Shown here piece after piece: positions 17,735 to 26,763 of a stretch of 64,000 bases of DNA (position 1 is its first letter; the number at the start of each line of letters is the position of its first letter). The stretch is from Lentzea guizhouensis (GTDB lineage Bacteria > Actinomycetota > Actinomycetes > Mycobacteriales > Pseudonocardiaceae). The DNA lies in contig NZ_CP016793.1 in NCBI RefSeq assembly GCF_001701025.1, positions 6,634,001-6,698,000 on the forward strand, written 5' to 3'. A program made the translations under genes and the position numbers. The notes below the pieces were generated by a model, which was given only the letters and a program-made list of their open reading frames with translations, was not told the DNA's origin and did not search any database.

Positions 17735-17749
17735 GCGAGACTGTGCGGC

Positions 17750-18661
17750 ATGGTAGCTGATCCGATTCGCCTCGCCGTCGTCGGCCTGGGTGCCATGGGC
17801 ACCCGGATGCTGACGGCGGCGCAGGCACATCCCGCCTTCACCGTCGTCGCCGGCGTGGACGTGGTGCCGCGCACGCTGGACGTCCGCGTGGTCACCTCGC
17901 TCGGCGACGTGCTGTCCGATGTGGACGCGGTCTACCTCGCCACGCCACCCGCCGTGCACGCCTCTCAGGCGATCCAGGCGCTGGCCGCGGGCAAGGCGGT
18001 GTTCTGCGAGAAGCCACTGGCCGTCGACCTCGCCGAGGCCCGCGCGATGGTCGAGGCGGCGGCCGGACGCCCGAACGCGGTGAACTTCGCGTTGTCGGAC
18101 ATGGCCGCCACGCTGGAGATCGAACGCCTGCTGCCCTCACTGGGCGAGCTGCGGGGCGTCGAGGTGCGGCTGCAGTTCCCGAAGTGGCCGCGGGAGTTCC
18201 AGAAGGACGCTCGGTGGCTGGCTGAAGCAGAACAGGGCGGGTTCGTGCGGGAGGTGCTGTCGCACTTCGTCTACCTGACCGACCGGATGCTCGGGCCGCT
18301 GGCGGTCGAGTCGGTGTCGGCGGACTTCCCGTCCGCCGGAGCAGCCGAGGTGGCCGCACGCGGGGTGCTGCGCGGCGGTGGCGTGCCGGTGCACGTGTCG
18401 GCGTTCTCGGGGCTGGCCGGGCCTGAGGTCTACGAGTGGACGGTGTGGGGGACGCGGAGGTCGTTGCGGCTGAGCCAGTGGGCGCAGCTGTCCACTTCGG
18501 ACGGCGGCGCGTGGGAGCCGGTGGAGCTCGGTGCGCGCGGGTCGGACTCGGCGCGGCTCGGGTTGTTCGCGCAGGCCGTGCGCGGTGAGCACCCGCGGGA
18601 CCTGGCGGACTTCGCGAGCGGGCTGCGGGTGGCCGAGGTGGTCGAGGCGTTCCTGCGGTGA
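17750..18661 (+). CDS. Gfo/Idh/MocA-family NAD(P)-dependent oxidoreductase
   Basis: 303 residues from ATG 17750. The N-terminal Rossmann motif is VVGLGAMGTRML, and the diagnostic EKPLAVD motif (~95, catalytic Lys) is clear. The C-terminal alpha/beta domain contains VREVLSHFVYLTDRMLG. Members oxidise or reduce sugars, inositols and related compounds. Its stop overlaps the start of a glycosyltransferase-like gene (GTGA), so a role in modifying a glycosyl donor or aglycone for the neighbours is plausible but unproven. Confidence 0.9.
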   Translation: MVADPIRLAVVGLGAMGTRMLTAAQAHPAFTVVAGVDVVPRTLDVRVVTSLGDVLSDVDAVYLATPPAVHASQAIQALAAGKAVFCEKPLAVDLAEARAMVEAAAGRPNAVNFALSDMAATLEIERLLPSLGELRGVEVRLQFPKWPREFQKDARWLAEAEQGGFVREVLSHFVYLTDRMLGPLAVESVSADFPSAGAAEVAARGVLRGGGVPVHVSAFSGLAGPEVYEWTVWGTRRSLRLSQWAQLSTSDGGAWEPVELGARGSDSARLGLFAQAVRGEHPRDLADFASGLRVAEVVEAFLR

Positions 18662-19617
18662 AGGTCCTGTTCGTCGTCTTCACCGGTCACGACGACGTCC
18701 TGCAGAAGTTGCCGCTGGTCGAGGAGCTCCTCCGGCGCGGTCACGACGTCCGCTGCGCCACCGCCGCCGATCACGCCGCCCTGGTCGGCACGACCGGCGC
18801 GGGATGGGTGGAGCTGCCTTACCAGCCGTTTCTCGGCGGGCCGGAGCAGTGGTTCCCGCACTGGTTCGCGGCGACGCGCGCGACTCATCCGGTGCTGCTC
18901 GACGAGTGCCGGCGCGACCGGCCGGACGTGGTGGTGTACAGCGACCAGAACTGGCCGGCCAAGGTCGTCGCCCGGCAGCTCGGCATCCCGGCGGTGCGGG
19001 CCGTGCGGCTGTTCGCGCACAACGAGCACTTCCCGCTGGAGATCCCCGACCGCGCCCGGAAGATCGAGGACGACTGCGCGCGGTTCGCGGCCGAGCAGGG
19101 CGTGGCGCTCACCTTGGAGAGCCTGTTCGACGAGCCGGAGGAGTGCGACCTCGTGTTCGTGCCCAGGGAGTTCCAGCCCGCCGGGGACACGTTCGGCGAG
19201 ACCGTCCACTTCGTCGGGCCGCCGGCGGGCCGGCTGGTCGACGAGTACTGGACACCGCGGTACGAGCTGCCCGAGGTGTCCGACGCGATCGACGTCCAGC
19301 CCTGGTTCCTGCAGCCCGCGGATCCCACGCGCACACCGGTGCTCATCACCGGGGGCGACTCGACTTCCGTGCTGGGGGCGGTGCGCGAAGGCGTCCCGCT
19401 GGTCGTCGTGCCGGTCTTCTCGGACGAGATTGCCGACCGGGTCGCGGATCTCGGGCTCGGTGAACGCGTGGACGACCTCCAGGACTTGCGCGCCGCGGTG
19501 GACCGGGTCTCGGCCGGCGACCGCATCCGGCGCAACGTCGACCGGATGCGAGCCGCTGTCCACCGGGCCGGTGGTGTGGTGCGCGCCGCCGACCTCGTCG
19601 AGGCGGTCGCGCGGTAA
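18658..19617 (+). CDS. Degenerate MGT/GT1-like glycosyltransferase (tandem copy A)
   Basis: 319 residues from GTG 18658. It is a paralogue of the next gene: shared blocks include LVEELLRRGH, EWFPH/QWFPHWFAA, DDCARFAAE and LVFVPREFQPAGDTF, and the C-terminal ~37 codons are nearly identical. About 40 residues at the start of the nucleotide-sugar-binding half are missing between RYELP and AIDVQPWF. The donor-site motif HGGMNS is replaced by TGGDST. Loss of these elements means it probably cannot bind a UDP/TDP-sugar. It may be a decaying duplicate or an auxiliary partner. The reading frame is intact and composition is normal. Confidence 0.75.
   Translation: MKVLFVVFTGHDDVLQKLPLVEELLRRGHDVRCATAADHAALVGTTGAGWVELPYQPFLGGPEQWFPHWFAATRATHPVLLDECRRDRPDVVVYSDQNWPAKVVARQLGIPAVRAVRLFAHNEHFPLEIPDRARKIEDDCARFAAEQGVALTLESLFDEPEECDLVFVPREFQPAGDTFGETVHFVGPPAGRLVDEYWTPRYELPEVSDAIDVQPWFLQPADPTRTPVLITGGDSTSVLGAVREGVPLVVVPVFSDEIADRVADLGLGERVDDLQDLRAAVDRVSAGDRIRRNVDRMRAAVHRAGGVVRAADLVEAVAR
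19450..19561 (+). repeat. 112-bp direct repeat, copy in glycosyltransferase A
   Basis: Starts CTCGGGCTCGGTGAACGCGT and is 105/112 identical to 20599-20710 by direct comparison. Much more similar than the rest of the two genes, which suggests gene conversion. Confidence 0.8.
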
Positions 19618-19668
19618 ACGCGGTAAATGCGTTGCCGGGTGACCTGGGAGCTGGCCAGGATCGGCGGG

Positions 19669-20775
19669 GTGGAGCTGCTGTTCGTCACCCTCGCCGGTCA
19701 CGGCCACCTCACCCCGACGCTGCCCCTGGTCGAGGAGCTGGTGCGGCGCGGCCACCGGGTCGGGTACGCGACCGGTGCCGAGCACGCGGACGCGGTCGTC
19801 GAGGCGGGCGCCGAATGGGTGGAGCTGCCGTCGCTGCCGCCGTTCCAGCCGAAGACCGCCAACCCGATCGACGAGTGGTTCCCGCACTACTTCGCGGCCA
19901 TGCGCGCGACGCACCCGGTGTTGCTGCGGCGGTGTGCGCAGGTCCGGCCGGACGTGCTGGTCTACGACGCCACGAACTGGCCGGGCCGGGTCGTGGCACG
20001 GCAGCTGGGTCTTCCGGCGGTGCGGACGGTGCCGCACTTCGTGTCCAACGAGCACTTCGCGATGATGGCTCCGGCGGTCGCGTGGGCGATCGAGGACGAC
20101 TGCGCGCGGTTCGCCGCCGAACACGGTGTGGAGCTGACCGTCGAGAGCACGCTGGACGAACCGGACGCGTGCAACGTCGTGCTGGTGCCGAGGGAGTTCC
20201 AGCCCGCGGGGGACACCTTCGACGAGACGTTCCACTTCGTCGGCCCGCTGCTGGGCCGCCGGCTCGACGAGGAGTGGGCGCCGCGGCACGACCTGCCGCT
20301 GCTCTACGTCTCGCTGGGGTCGTTGCTGAGCGACGAGGCGTTCTACCGGGCGTGCGTCGAGCAGTTCGGCGACGGCGCGTGGCAGGTCGCGTTGAGCGCG
20401 GGCGTCGATGTCGGTCCGGTGCCGGGCACGATCGACGTCCAGCCGTGGTTCCCGCAGCTCGCGGTCTTGGAACACGCGGCCGCGTTCATCACGCACGGTG
20501 GCATGAACTCCACGCTGGAGGCGCTGCACCAGGGCGTTCCGCTGGTCGTGGTGCCGCAGACGCCGGAGCAGGCCACCAACGCCGACCGGGTCGTGGAGCT
20601 CGGGCTCGGTGAACGCGTGGACGACGTCCAAGACCTGCGTGCGGCGGTGGACCGGGTCGCGGCCAGCGACCGCATCCGGCGCAACGTCGACCGGATGCGA
20701 GCCGCTGTCCTTCAGGGCAGAGGGGTGGAACGCGCCGCCGACCTGGTCCTCAGCCGAGCACTTCGCGGAGCTTGA
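19669..20775 (+). CDS. MGT-family glycosyltransferase (GT1)
   Basis: 368 residues from GTG 19669, chosen because AGGA precedes it and the protein then starts VELLFVTLAGHGHLTPTLPL like family members. The N-terminal acceptor half has GHGHLTPTLPL. The donor half has YVSLGSLLSDEAFY, then PQLAVLEHAAAFITHGGMNS and EALHQGVPLVVVPQTPEQ, the full UDP/TDP-sugar binding signature of macrolide-type glycosyltransferases. It likely transfers a sugar to a small hydrophobic molecule (antibiotic synthesis or inactivation). Its 3' end overlaps the convergent hydrolase by 26 bp. Confidence 0.88.
   Translation: MELLFVTLAGHGHLTPTLPLVEELVRRGHRVGYATGAEHADAVVEAGAEWVELPSLPPFQPKTANPIDEWFPHYFAAMRATHPVLLRRCAQVRPDVLVYDATNWPGRVVARQLGLPAVRTVPHFVSNEHFAMMAPAVAWAIEDDCARFAAEHGVELTVESTLDEPDACNVVLVPREFQPAGDTFDETFHFVGPLLGRRLDEEWAPRHDLPLLYVSLGSLLSDEAFYRACVEQFGDGAWQVALSAGVDVGPVPGTIDVQPWFPQLAVLEHAAAFITHGGMNSTLEALHQGVPLVVVPQTPEQATNADRVVELGLGERVDDVQDLRAAVDRVAASDRIRRNVDRMRAAVLQGRGVERAADLVLSRALRGA
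20599..20710 (+). repeat. 112-bp direct repeat, copy in glycosyltransferase B
   Basis: Counterpart of 19450-19561, differing at seven positions, mostly at third codon positions. Confidence 0.8.
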
Positions 20776-21592
20776 CGCCGAACTCCTCCGGCTTGCCCGC
20801 GTAGCCGAACTCGCCGCCGATGAAGCCGCCGTGGTGGCTCGGGAACACCACCGGCTCCTGCCCGAGCAACCGTGCCGTGTGGACGGCCGTGCGCGCGGTG
20901 AACGCGTCGCCGGTCTCCTCGCCGACCGCGATCACCACGCGGGTGGAGGCGGCCTTCAGGTCGTCGACGCGCGGGTAGTAGTCGGTGATCGCCAGCGACG
21001 AGGTGCCGAGCAACGGGTCGTCGCGCTTGCCGTCGTCCTCGGCCGGCATGCCGAACTGAGCCGGGTCCGGTGCGGGCAGCGCGAAGTACTCGTCGGTGTA
21101 CTCGCCCTGCCACGAGCTCATCTGGATGAACGCCGCCATGCCCGCGCCGCCACCCTTCGCCTGGTAGACGGCCATGAAACCGTCGCGGGCGCGCCGGGCG
21201 GCCTTGGCGTCGGGCAGCACGTCGATGATCGGCGGCTCGTGGGCGACGAGGGTGACCACGTCGTCCGGATAGGACGCGACGAGCTCCAGTGCCGTGACCG
21301 CGCCGCCGCTGGAGGCGAAGAGGTCGACCGGGCCGCCGACGGCCTGGATCACCGCGTGCACGTCCGCCGCCTGCGTCTCGGGCGTGTTGTCGGTGCGGCC
21401 GTCCGACCGCGTGCTCCTGCCCAGACCGCGCGGGTCGTAGGTGATCACGGTGCGGTCGGGGAACTGCGCGCGCAAGGACGTGAAACCGCTCGCGTCCATC
21501 GGCTGGCCGATCATCATCAACGGACGGCCGCCCTCGCCCTCCACGTCATAGGTGATGGCGGCGCCGTTGGTGTCCAGGATGTGGGTCGTCAT
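20750..21592 (-). CDS. Alpha/beta-fold hydrolase
   Basis: 280 residues from ATG 21592. Alpha/beta-hydrolase layout: TYDPRGLGRSTRSD (oxyanion/cap approach), nucleophile elbow LFASSGGAVT (AxSxG rather than GxSxG), later VVIAVGEETGD (acid) and SHHGGF (catalytic His). No signal peptide. Substrate unknown; esterase, lactonase or haloperoxidase-like activities all occur in this class. It is divergent from the SDR at 21705 and convergent with the glycosyltransferase. Confidence 0.85.
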   Translation of the reverse strand: MTTHILDTNGAAITYDVEGEGGRPLMMIGQPMDASGFTSLRAQFPDRTVITYDPRGLGRSTRSDGRTDNTPETQAADVHAVIQAVGGPVDLFASSGGAVTALELVASYPDDVVTLVAHEPPIIDVLPDAKAARRARDGFMAVYQAKGGGAGMAAFIQMSSWQGEYTDEYFALPAPDPAQFGMPAEDDGKRDDPLLGTSSLAITDYYPRVDDLKAASTRVVIAVGEETGDAFTARTAVHTARLLGQEPVVFPSHHGGFIGGEFGYAGKPEEFGVKLREVLG

Positions 21593-21704
21593 GTTTTTCT
21601 CCCCAGTGCCGAAGTTGCCTTGAGCAGCGTAGTCACAGACGTGAACCGCGCTGGGCTGACAAGCCGATCGACTTGGGCCGAAGTCCGCTGATATCAAAGA
21701 TCGC

Positions 21705-22424
21705 ATGACCCGAACAGCAGTGGTGACCGGCGGCGGCACGGGCATCGGCAAGGCGGTGGCGGCCAGGCTCGTGGAGCAGGGCCTGGACGTCGTGATCACC
21801 GGCCGGCGCGAGGAAGTGCTCAAGGCCGCGGCCGACGAGATCGGTGCGCGGGCGGTGGTGTTCGACGCCGCCGACCCGGTGGCGGTCCAGAACGCTCTGG
21901 GCGACCTGCCGTCCCAGGTGGACGTACTGGTCAACAACGCGGGCGGCAACATGACCCGCCGCCTGCCCGCGCCGGAGAACCTGACCGACGTCCGCACCCT
22001 GTGGATCGCCAACTACGAGTCCAACGTGATCAGCGCCGTGCTCGTCACGACCGCGCTCGAACCGCGCCTGGCCGACAACGCCAGGGTGGTGACGATCGGC
22101 TCGATCGCGGGCCGTCGCGGCTCCGGTGCCTACGGTGCGGCGAAGGCGGCGGTCGAGGCGTGGACGGCGGACCTGGCGTTCGCCCTCGGCACGCGCGGCA
22201 TCACCGTCAACGTGGTCTCGCCCGGCGTCGTGGAGGACACGGAGTTCTTCGGCGGCACTTTGAGCGAGGAACGCCGCAAGAAGCTCGTCGGCAACCCCGC
22301 CAACGGCCGGGCCGGCATACCCGCCGACATCGCCGCGGTGATCACGTTCCTGACCTCACCGGAGGCCGGGCACGTGACCGCCCAGGTCATCGGCGTGAAC
22401 GGTGGAGCCGGGCTCGGACGCTGA
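21705..22424 (+). CDS. SDR-family oxidoreductase (3-oxoacyl-ACP reductase-like)
   Basis: 239 residues from ATG 21705. Classical SDR: TGGGTGIGKAV cofactor motif, NNAGGN, catalytic Ser in IGSIAGRRG, YGAAKAA (YxxxK) and a C-terminal TAQVIGVNGGAGL as in FabG-like enzymes. NADPH preference is possible from the Arg-containing TGRREE segment after strand 2. Substrate unknown. Its end overlaps the convergent dedA-like gene by 38 bp. Confidence 0.92.
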   Translation: MTRTAVVTGGGTGIGKAVAARLVEQGLDVVITGRREEVLKAAADEIGARAVVFDAADPVAVQNALGDLPSQVDVLVNNAGGNMTRRLPAPENLTDVRTLWIANYESNVISAVLVTTALEPRLADNARVVTIGSIAGRRGSGAYGAAKAAVEAWTADLAFALGTRGITVNVVSPGVVEDTEFFGGTLSEERRKKLVGNPANGRAGIPADIAAVITFLTSPEAGHVTAQVIGVNGGAGLGR

Positions 22425-22986
22425 ACCCGACGACCGCCACGAGCACCGCGAGCAGTGCGATCCAGGAGAACTCGGCGAAGTACTTCTCCGCCGCCTCCCC
22501 GAGGAAGTAGACCGCTGCCGTCGTGCCGCCGGCCCACGCGATGCCGCCCAGAGCGTTGGCCAGCAGGAACTTCCCGTAGTGCATGCCCATCGTGGCCGCG
22601 AGCGGACCGGACAGGATCCGCAGCAACGCCACGAACCGGCCGAAGAACACCGCCCAGGCGCCGTGCCGTTCGAACAGCGCCCGGGCGCGGCTGATCTTGC
22701 CGGCGTCGAAGTGCCGGGGCAACTTCGCTTCGGCCCGGGTGAAGATGCGCGGGCCGAACCGCTTGCCCAGCGAGTAGCCGATGCTGTCGCCGATGATCGC
22801 GCCCGCGGAGGCACAGGCGCCGACGACGACCGGGTTCACGCCGTCGTGGTGCGAGGCCATCAGGGCGGCGGTGACGAGGACGATCTCGCCGGGGAGCGGG
22901 ATGCCGACGCTTTCGAGACCCACCACCAGGCCCACGATCACGTAGACCAGCAGTGGCGGGACGGTCTGCAGCCAGTGGGACAGCAC
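22387..22986 (-). CDS. DedA-family membrane protein
   Basis: 199 residues from GTG 22986, preceded by GGAGGAAG at a proper distance; a longer in-frame start at 23082 lacks this. About five membrane segments. DedA (SNARE-associated/VTT) hallmarks: GLESVGIPLPGEIVLVTAAL, DSIGYSLGKRFG and FFGRFVALLRILSGPLA. Family members act as lipid scramblases or undecaprenyl-phosphate transporters in the cytoplasmic membrane. Divergent from the NACHT protein gene. Confidence 0.92.
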   Translation of the reverse strand: MLSHWLQTVPPLLVYVIVGLVVGLESVGIPLPGEIVLVTAALMASHHDGVNPVVVGACASAGAIIGDSIGYSLGKRFGPRIFTRAEAKLPRHFDAGKISRARALFERHGAWAVFFGRFVALLRILSGPLAATMGMHYGKFLLANALGGIAWAGGTTAAVYFLGEAAEKYFAEFSWIALLAVLVAVVGFSVRARLHRSRR

Positions 22987-23099
22987 GTCCGCGATCTTCC
23001 TCCGGAACGGCCGCACGTGCCGGGGGAGTTGGTCGTGGCAGCGGTCAACTAGACGCCGTGGTCTCGATACGATGCCGATCATCGGAACGAGGGGGCGTT

Positions 23100-25208
23100 G
23101 TGACGAGCCGGTTCGGCTTACTGCTGCGTCAGTGGCGGCAGCGGGCGGGATTGAGCCAGGAGGCGCTCGCCCAGCGTGCCGCCGTCGGCATCCGCACGGT
23201 GCGAGGACTGGAGACCGGCGAACGCACCGATCCGCGGATGGGGACCGTGCGGTCGTTGGCCGACGCGCTGGAGCTGACCGGGGACGAGCGGGCTGAGCTG
23301 TTCGGCGCCGCGGGGCGGTCGGAGCCGGTGGTCGAGGTCGCCACGAGGCAGTTTGACCCGTTGGCGGAGGCGGTCGCGGCGTTGAAGACCGCCGTCGAGG
23401 GGCGGTGGCGGCGCGAGGAGGAACAGCGCCAGGTGCACGACCCGGTGCCGTTGCCGGTGCGGTGGACGGCGGCCAGGCCGGAGCTGATGGACAGCTGGCT
23501 CAACATCGGCGGCGAGGTGGAGCTCGACGGGCGGCTGGACCAGGTCGTCGAGGTGTACCGGCGGGTCGGGTCGCGGCGGCTGGTGGTGCTGGGCGGGGCC
23601 GGCTCCGGGAAGACGGTGCTGACCTCCCGGTTCGTGCTGGACCTCGTTGCCGAGCAGGCCGATCCGGTGCCGGTGATCTTCAGCCTCGGGGCGTGGGACC
23701 CGCGCCGCAGCGGGGTGCGGGACTGGCTGGCGGGGCAGTTGGAGCGGGACCACCCGTTCCTGGCGGGGCCGGGGCCGGGTGGGGGCACGCTGGCGTCGGC
23801 GCTGGTCGACGCGCAACGGGTGTTGCCGGTGCTGGACGGGTTCGACGAGATCGCGCACGGGTTGCACCGGGCCGCGTTGGTCGCGTTGAACACCACGACG
23901 TTGCCGTTGTTGTTGACGAGCCGGGTGGACGAGTACGCCGACGCGGTCGCCGGCACCGACGTGCTGACGTCGGCCGCGGCGGTGGTGCTGGCGGAGCTGT
24001 CGCCGCAGGACGTGGCGGAGTACCTGCCGCGGACCACGCGGCGGGCCGGTGCGTGGGACGCGGTGCTGGCGGAGGTGGCCGCGGGCGGGCCGTTGGCCGA
24101 TGTGCTGAGCACGCCGCTGATGGTGGCGCTGGCGCGCCGGATCCACAGCGACACGCCTGATCATCCGCCCGAGGAGCTGCTCGAGTTCGACACCGCCGAC
24201 GCGCTGGAACGGCACCTGCTCGGCAGCTTCGTCCCGGCCGTGTACGAGGAACGGGCCGACGCGCAGCGGTGGCTCGGCTACCTGGCCGACCACCTGACCA
24301 GGCTCGGGACGCACGACCTGGCGTGGTGGCAGCTCGGGACGTCGATGCGGCGGCGGGCGGCGGTGGTCGGCCTCGGCGTCGGGGTCGCGGTCGGTGGGGC
24401 GGACCTGCTGGTCGAAGGCCTGCTGATCGGGGCGGTGAACCTCCGGCTGGCGCTGTTCGGGGTGTTGATCGCGCTGGTCACGGGCGTGGTGTTCGGGCTG
24501 GCGCACCGGCGGGTCGCGCCGTTGCTGCCGGTGCGGACGCGGCTGCGGTTGCGCGGGCGGTTCGGGCCGCACGTGTGGTCGCGGTCCCTGCTCGGGGTGT
24601 GCTTCGGCGGGCTCGTCGGTGCCGGGTACGGGCTGGTGCGCGCGCTCGCGTGGTGGACGGTGAACCCCGCGTACGAGCTGTCGGCCGGGGTGCTGGTCGA
24701 CAGCGGGGTGTTCGCGGTCGTGTTCGGTGCGGGGGCCGGGCTGGTGTTCGGGGTGGTCGCCGCCGTCGAGGCGCCGCTGGACGTGCGGACGGCCGGGTCG
24801 CCGTTCGGGCTGCTGCGGGCGAACCGGTCCGCGGTGCTCGCGATGGTGGCGGTCGGGGTGCCGACGTTCGCCGTGTTCGTCGCTTCCGGCACCGGGTTGC
24901 TGGCGCTGGTGCTGGTCGGGCCCGCCGGGTTCGACGTCGCGTGGAGCCCGGTCACGGGGCTGGCGCTCGGGTTGGTCGGCGGGATCGGCGGCGGTCTGGC
25001 GTACGGGCTCAGCCTGACCGCGTGGGGGCAGTGGCTGGTGCTGGCGCGGGTGTGGCTGCCGCTGACCGGACGGCTGCCGTGGGCGCTCCCGGCGTTCCTG
25101 CGTGACGCGTACCGGCGTGGTGTGCTGCGCCGCGCGGGTGCGGTCTACCAGTTCCGGCACGCGCGGCTGCAAGAGCACCTCGCGGCCGGTTACCGGCGTT
25201 CGCGCTGA
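23100..25208 (+). CDS. HTH-NACHT NTPase with C-terminal membrane domain
   Basis: 702 residues from GTG 23100 with GAGGGG upstream. Residues ~1-65 are an XRE helix-turn-helix (LRQWRQRAGLSQEALAQRA, GIRTVRGLETG). A NACHT STAND NTPase follows: Walker A LGGAGSGKT (~165), Walker B VLPVLDGFDEI and sensor-like LLLTSRVDEYA. The C-terminal ~270 residues contain roughly eight Gly/Val/Leu-rich hydrophobic segments. This is the architecture of actinobacterial NLR-like proteins, some of which act in signalling, development or phage defence. There is no adjacent effector gene, so it may be self-contained. It ends at a hairpin. Confidence 0.85.
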   Translation: MTSRFGLLLRQWRQRAGLSQEALAQRAAVGIRTVRGLETGERTDPRMGTVRSLADALELTGDERAELFGAAGRSEPVVEVATRQFDPLAEAVAALKTAVEGRWRREEEQRQVHDPVPLPVRWTAARPELMDSWLNIGGEVELDGRLDQVVEVYRRVGSRRLVVLGGAGSGKTVLTSRFVLDLVAEQADPVPVIFSLGAWDPRRSGVRDWLAGQLERDHPFLAGPGPGGGTLASALVDAQRVLPVLDGFDEIAHGLHRAALVALNTTTLPLLLTSRVDEYADAVAGTDVLTSAAAVVLAELSPQDVAEYLPRTTRRAGAWDAVLAEVAAGGPLADVLSTPLMVALARRIHSDTPDHPPEELLEFDTADALERHLLGSFVPAVYEERADAQRWLGYLADHLTRLGTHDLAWWQLGTSMRRRAAVVGLGVGVAVGGADLLVEGLLIGAVNLRLALFGVLIALVTGVVFGLAHRRVAPLLPVRTRLRLRGRFGPHVWSRSLLGVCFGGLVGAGYGLVRALAWWTVNPAYELSAGVLVDSGVFAVVFGAGAGLVFGVVAAVEAPLDVRTAGSPFGLLRANRSAVLAMVAVGVPTFAVFVASGTGLLALVLVGPAGFDVAWSPVTGLALGLVGGIGGGLAYGLSLTAWGQWLVLARVWLPLTGRLPWALPAFLRDAYRRGVLRRAGAVYQFRHARLQEHLAAGYRRSR

Positions 25209-25214
25209 TCAGAC

Positions 25215-25238
25215 CGACCGGCCACAAGTGGCCGGTCG
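25215..25238. terminator. Hairpin after the NACHT gene
   Basis: CGACCGGCCAC-AA-GTGGCCGGTCG is a perfect 11-bp inverted repeat 6 nt after the stop codon, followed by a pyrimidine-rich stretch. Confidence 0.65.
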
Positions 25239-25306
25239 TCTGGCCTGTCCCTCGTTCCGCTCGGCTGTGATCGTTTGCCTGGCCGGACGAGGGAGGGGAC
25301 TCAGGG

Positions 25307-26467
25307 GTGTCAGGCAACGACTCACCGACCGCCGACGCGGTCAACTGGGAGGCGTACAGCCACTCGGAGCTGCACCAGATGCTGTGGCAGGACGCCGACG
25401 TCGCGTCCGTCGGCAAGGTCGCGGACGAGTGGACCGCGCACCGGGCGGCGTTGGCCACGCACGCGGAGGTGCTGAGGGAGCAGCGGACCGCGCTGCTCGC
25501 CGACTGGCAGGGGGTGGCGGCCGAGGAGGCCGCCGCGCGGTTGGGTGCGCTGGCCGACCGCATCGAGAAGATCAGCGAGCTGGCGGGGGCCGGGCAACGG
25601 GCGCAGGACGCGGACGCGTTGGCCGCGGCACGGGCGGCCATGCCACCGCCACCGGCCGCGCCGCGATCGGACCGGGGGGTGACGGAGGTGGCGGGGTTCG
25701 GGCCGGGGCGGCCGGGCGGCTCGTGGCACCGCCAGCAGGACCGGCGGTGTGCCGGTGCCGGGGTTCGGGCCAGGAGCGGCCGGGTTCGCGCCGCCGCCGG
25801 GCGGCCTCTCGGCGTCGAGCTTCGGGACGGCACCGGCCGGGTTCACCTTCGGCACGCCTCCCGCGCCGTTCAGCCTGCCGTCCGCACCGGCCTTCACCCC
25901 GCAGCTGCCCCAGAGCGGCGGCACGGGCATCAGCTTCTTCTTCACCGTCGGATCGGCCGACCAGCAGAAGGCCCAGGCCGTCCGCGCGATGCAGACCTAC
26001 GAGTCGAGCCTCAACGGCAGCAGCCGCCTGATCGACGACGCCCGCGGCGCCGTCCCGCAGGCCGCCGCCACGCCGTCGGCCCCGGTTCCTCCGCGCCAGC
26101 CAGAAACCGGCCGCCGGGGTGCCTGGCAACGCCTGACCGGAGGCGGGGTGGAGGCGGTGGCGGTGCGGCACGAGCGAGGGTCGTGAGCACACCGACCGCG
26201 GCACCGGCCAGCAGCCCGGCCCAGCTCACCCCCGGCATGCGTGCGGGCGTTCTGCTCGGCGGAACCACCGGCCCGGCCGTCCTCGGCGGACCGGTCGGTG
26301 ACACGAACGCGCGCAACGCGGCCCAGAACGGCGGCATGGCACCGCCCGCGAGTGGTGCGCGCGGCGACGACGACCAGGAGCACGAGAACCAGATGCCGAC
26401 CTTGGACCACGGGTTGTTCGAGCTGGACGAGCGGGCGTGCCCGCCGGTGATCGGGGTGGAGGCGTGA
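25307..26467 (+). pseudogene. PPE-domain type VII secretion protein with several frameshifts
   Basis: From GTG 25307 (GGGAGGGG upstream) the frame encodes an ~115-residue PPE-like helical domain (NWEAYSHSELHQMLWQDADV, HAEVLREQRTALLADWQG). The Gly/Pro-rich middle continues in a second frame from ~25745 (VPVPGFGPGAAGFAPPPGG, then QQKAQAVRAMQTYESSLNGS), and the end returns to the first frame (GMRAGVLLGGTTGP, LPTLDHGLFEL-like PTLDHGLFELDE, PPVIG). The most natural protein needs three single-base additions, at about 25671, 25740-25748 and 26090-26184. The first frame happens to stay open, so a product with a scrambled centre is possible. PPE proteins are exported by ESX systems with an EspG chaperone, encoded nearby. 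Confidence 0.65.
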
Positions 26468-26763
26468 ACGGGTACGAGGTGGCGCCCGAGTCGCTCGGAG
26501 AGCGGGTCAAGACGCTGACCAGGCTCGCGGAGCTGACGGGTGAGCTCATCGCGACCGCGACCAGGCTGGCCGAGCGGCAGCCGTTGCTGGGGACGGCGCC
26601 ACCGGCGCGGGAGCTGGCGGGGCGGCTGTCCGCGGCGGCGGGGGAGTCCGGGCTGACCGGTGAGGTGACCGCGGCCGAGCGGGAGGTCCGCGAGTTCCAG
26701 CGGGTGCTGGCGGCGATCACGACCACCTACGTCGACGTCGACCAGCAGCGGGTGGGCAGGTGA
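26464..26763 (+). CDS. Small ESX-associated helical protein (EspC/WXG100-like)
   Basis: 99 residues from GTG 26464, overlapping the preceding stop. Entirely helical with heptad-like Leu/Ala pattern (LGERVKTLTRLAELTGELIATATRLAE and EREVREFQRVLAAITTTYVDVDQQ). Length, helical hairpin character and position between the PPE and EspG genes suggest a type VII secretion substrate or partner. The WXG motif itself is absent, so the assignment rests on context. Confidence 0.65.
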   Translation: MNGYEVAPESLGERVKTLTRLAELTGELIATATRLAERQPLLGTAPPARELAGRLSAAAGESGLTGEVTAAEREVREFQRVLAAITTTYVDVDQQRVGR

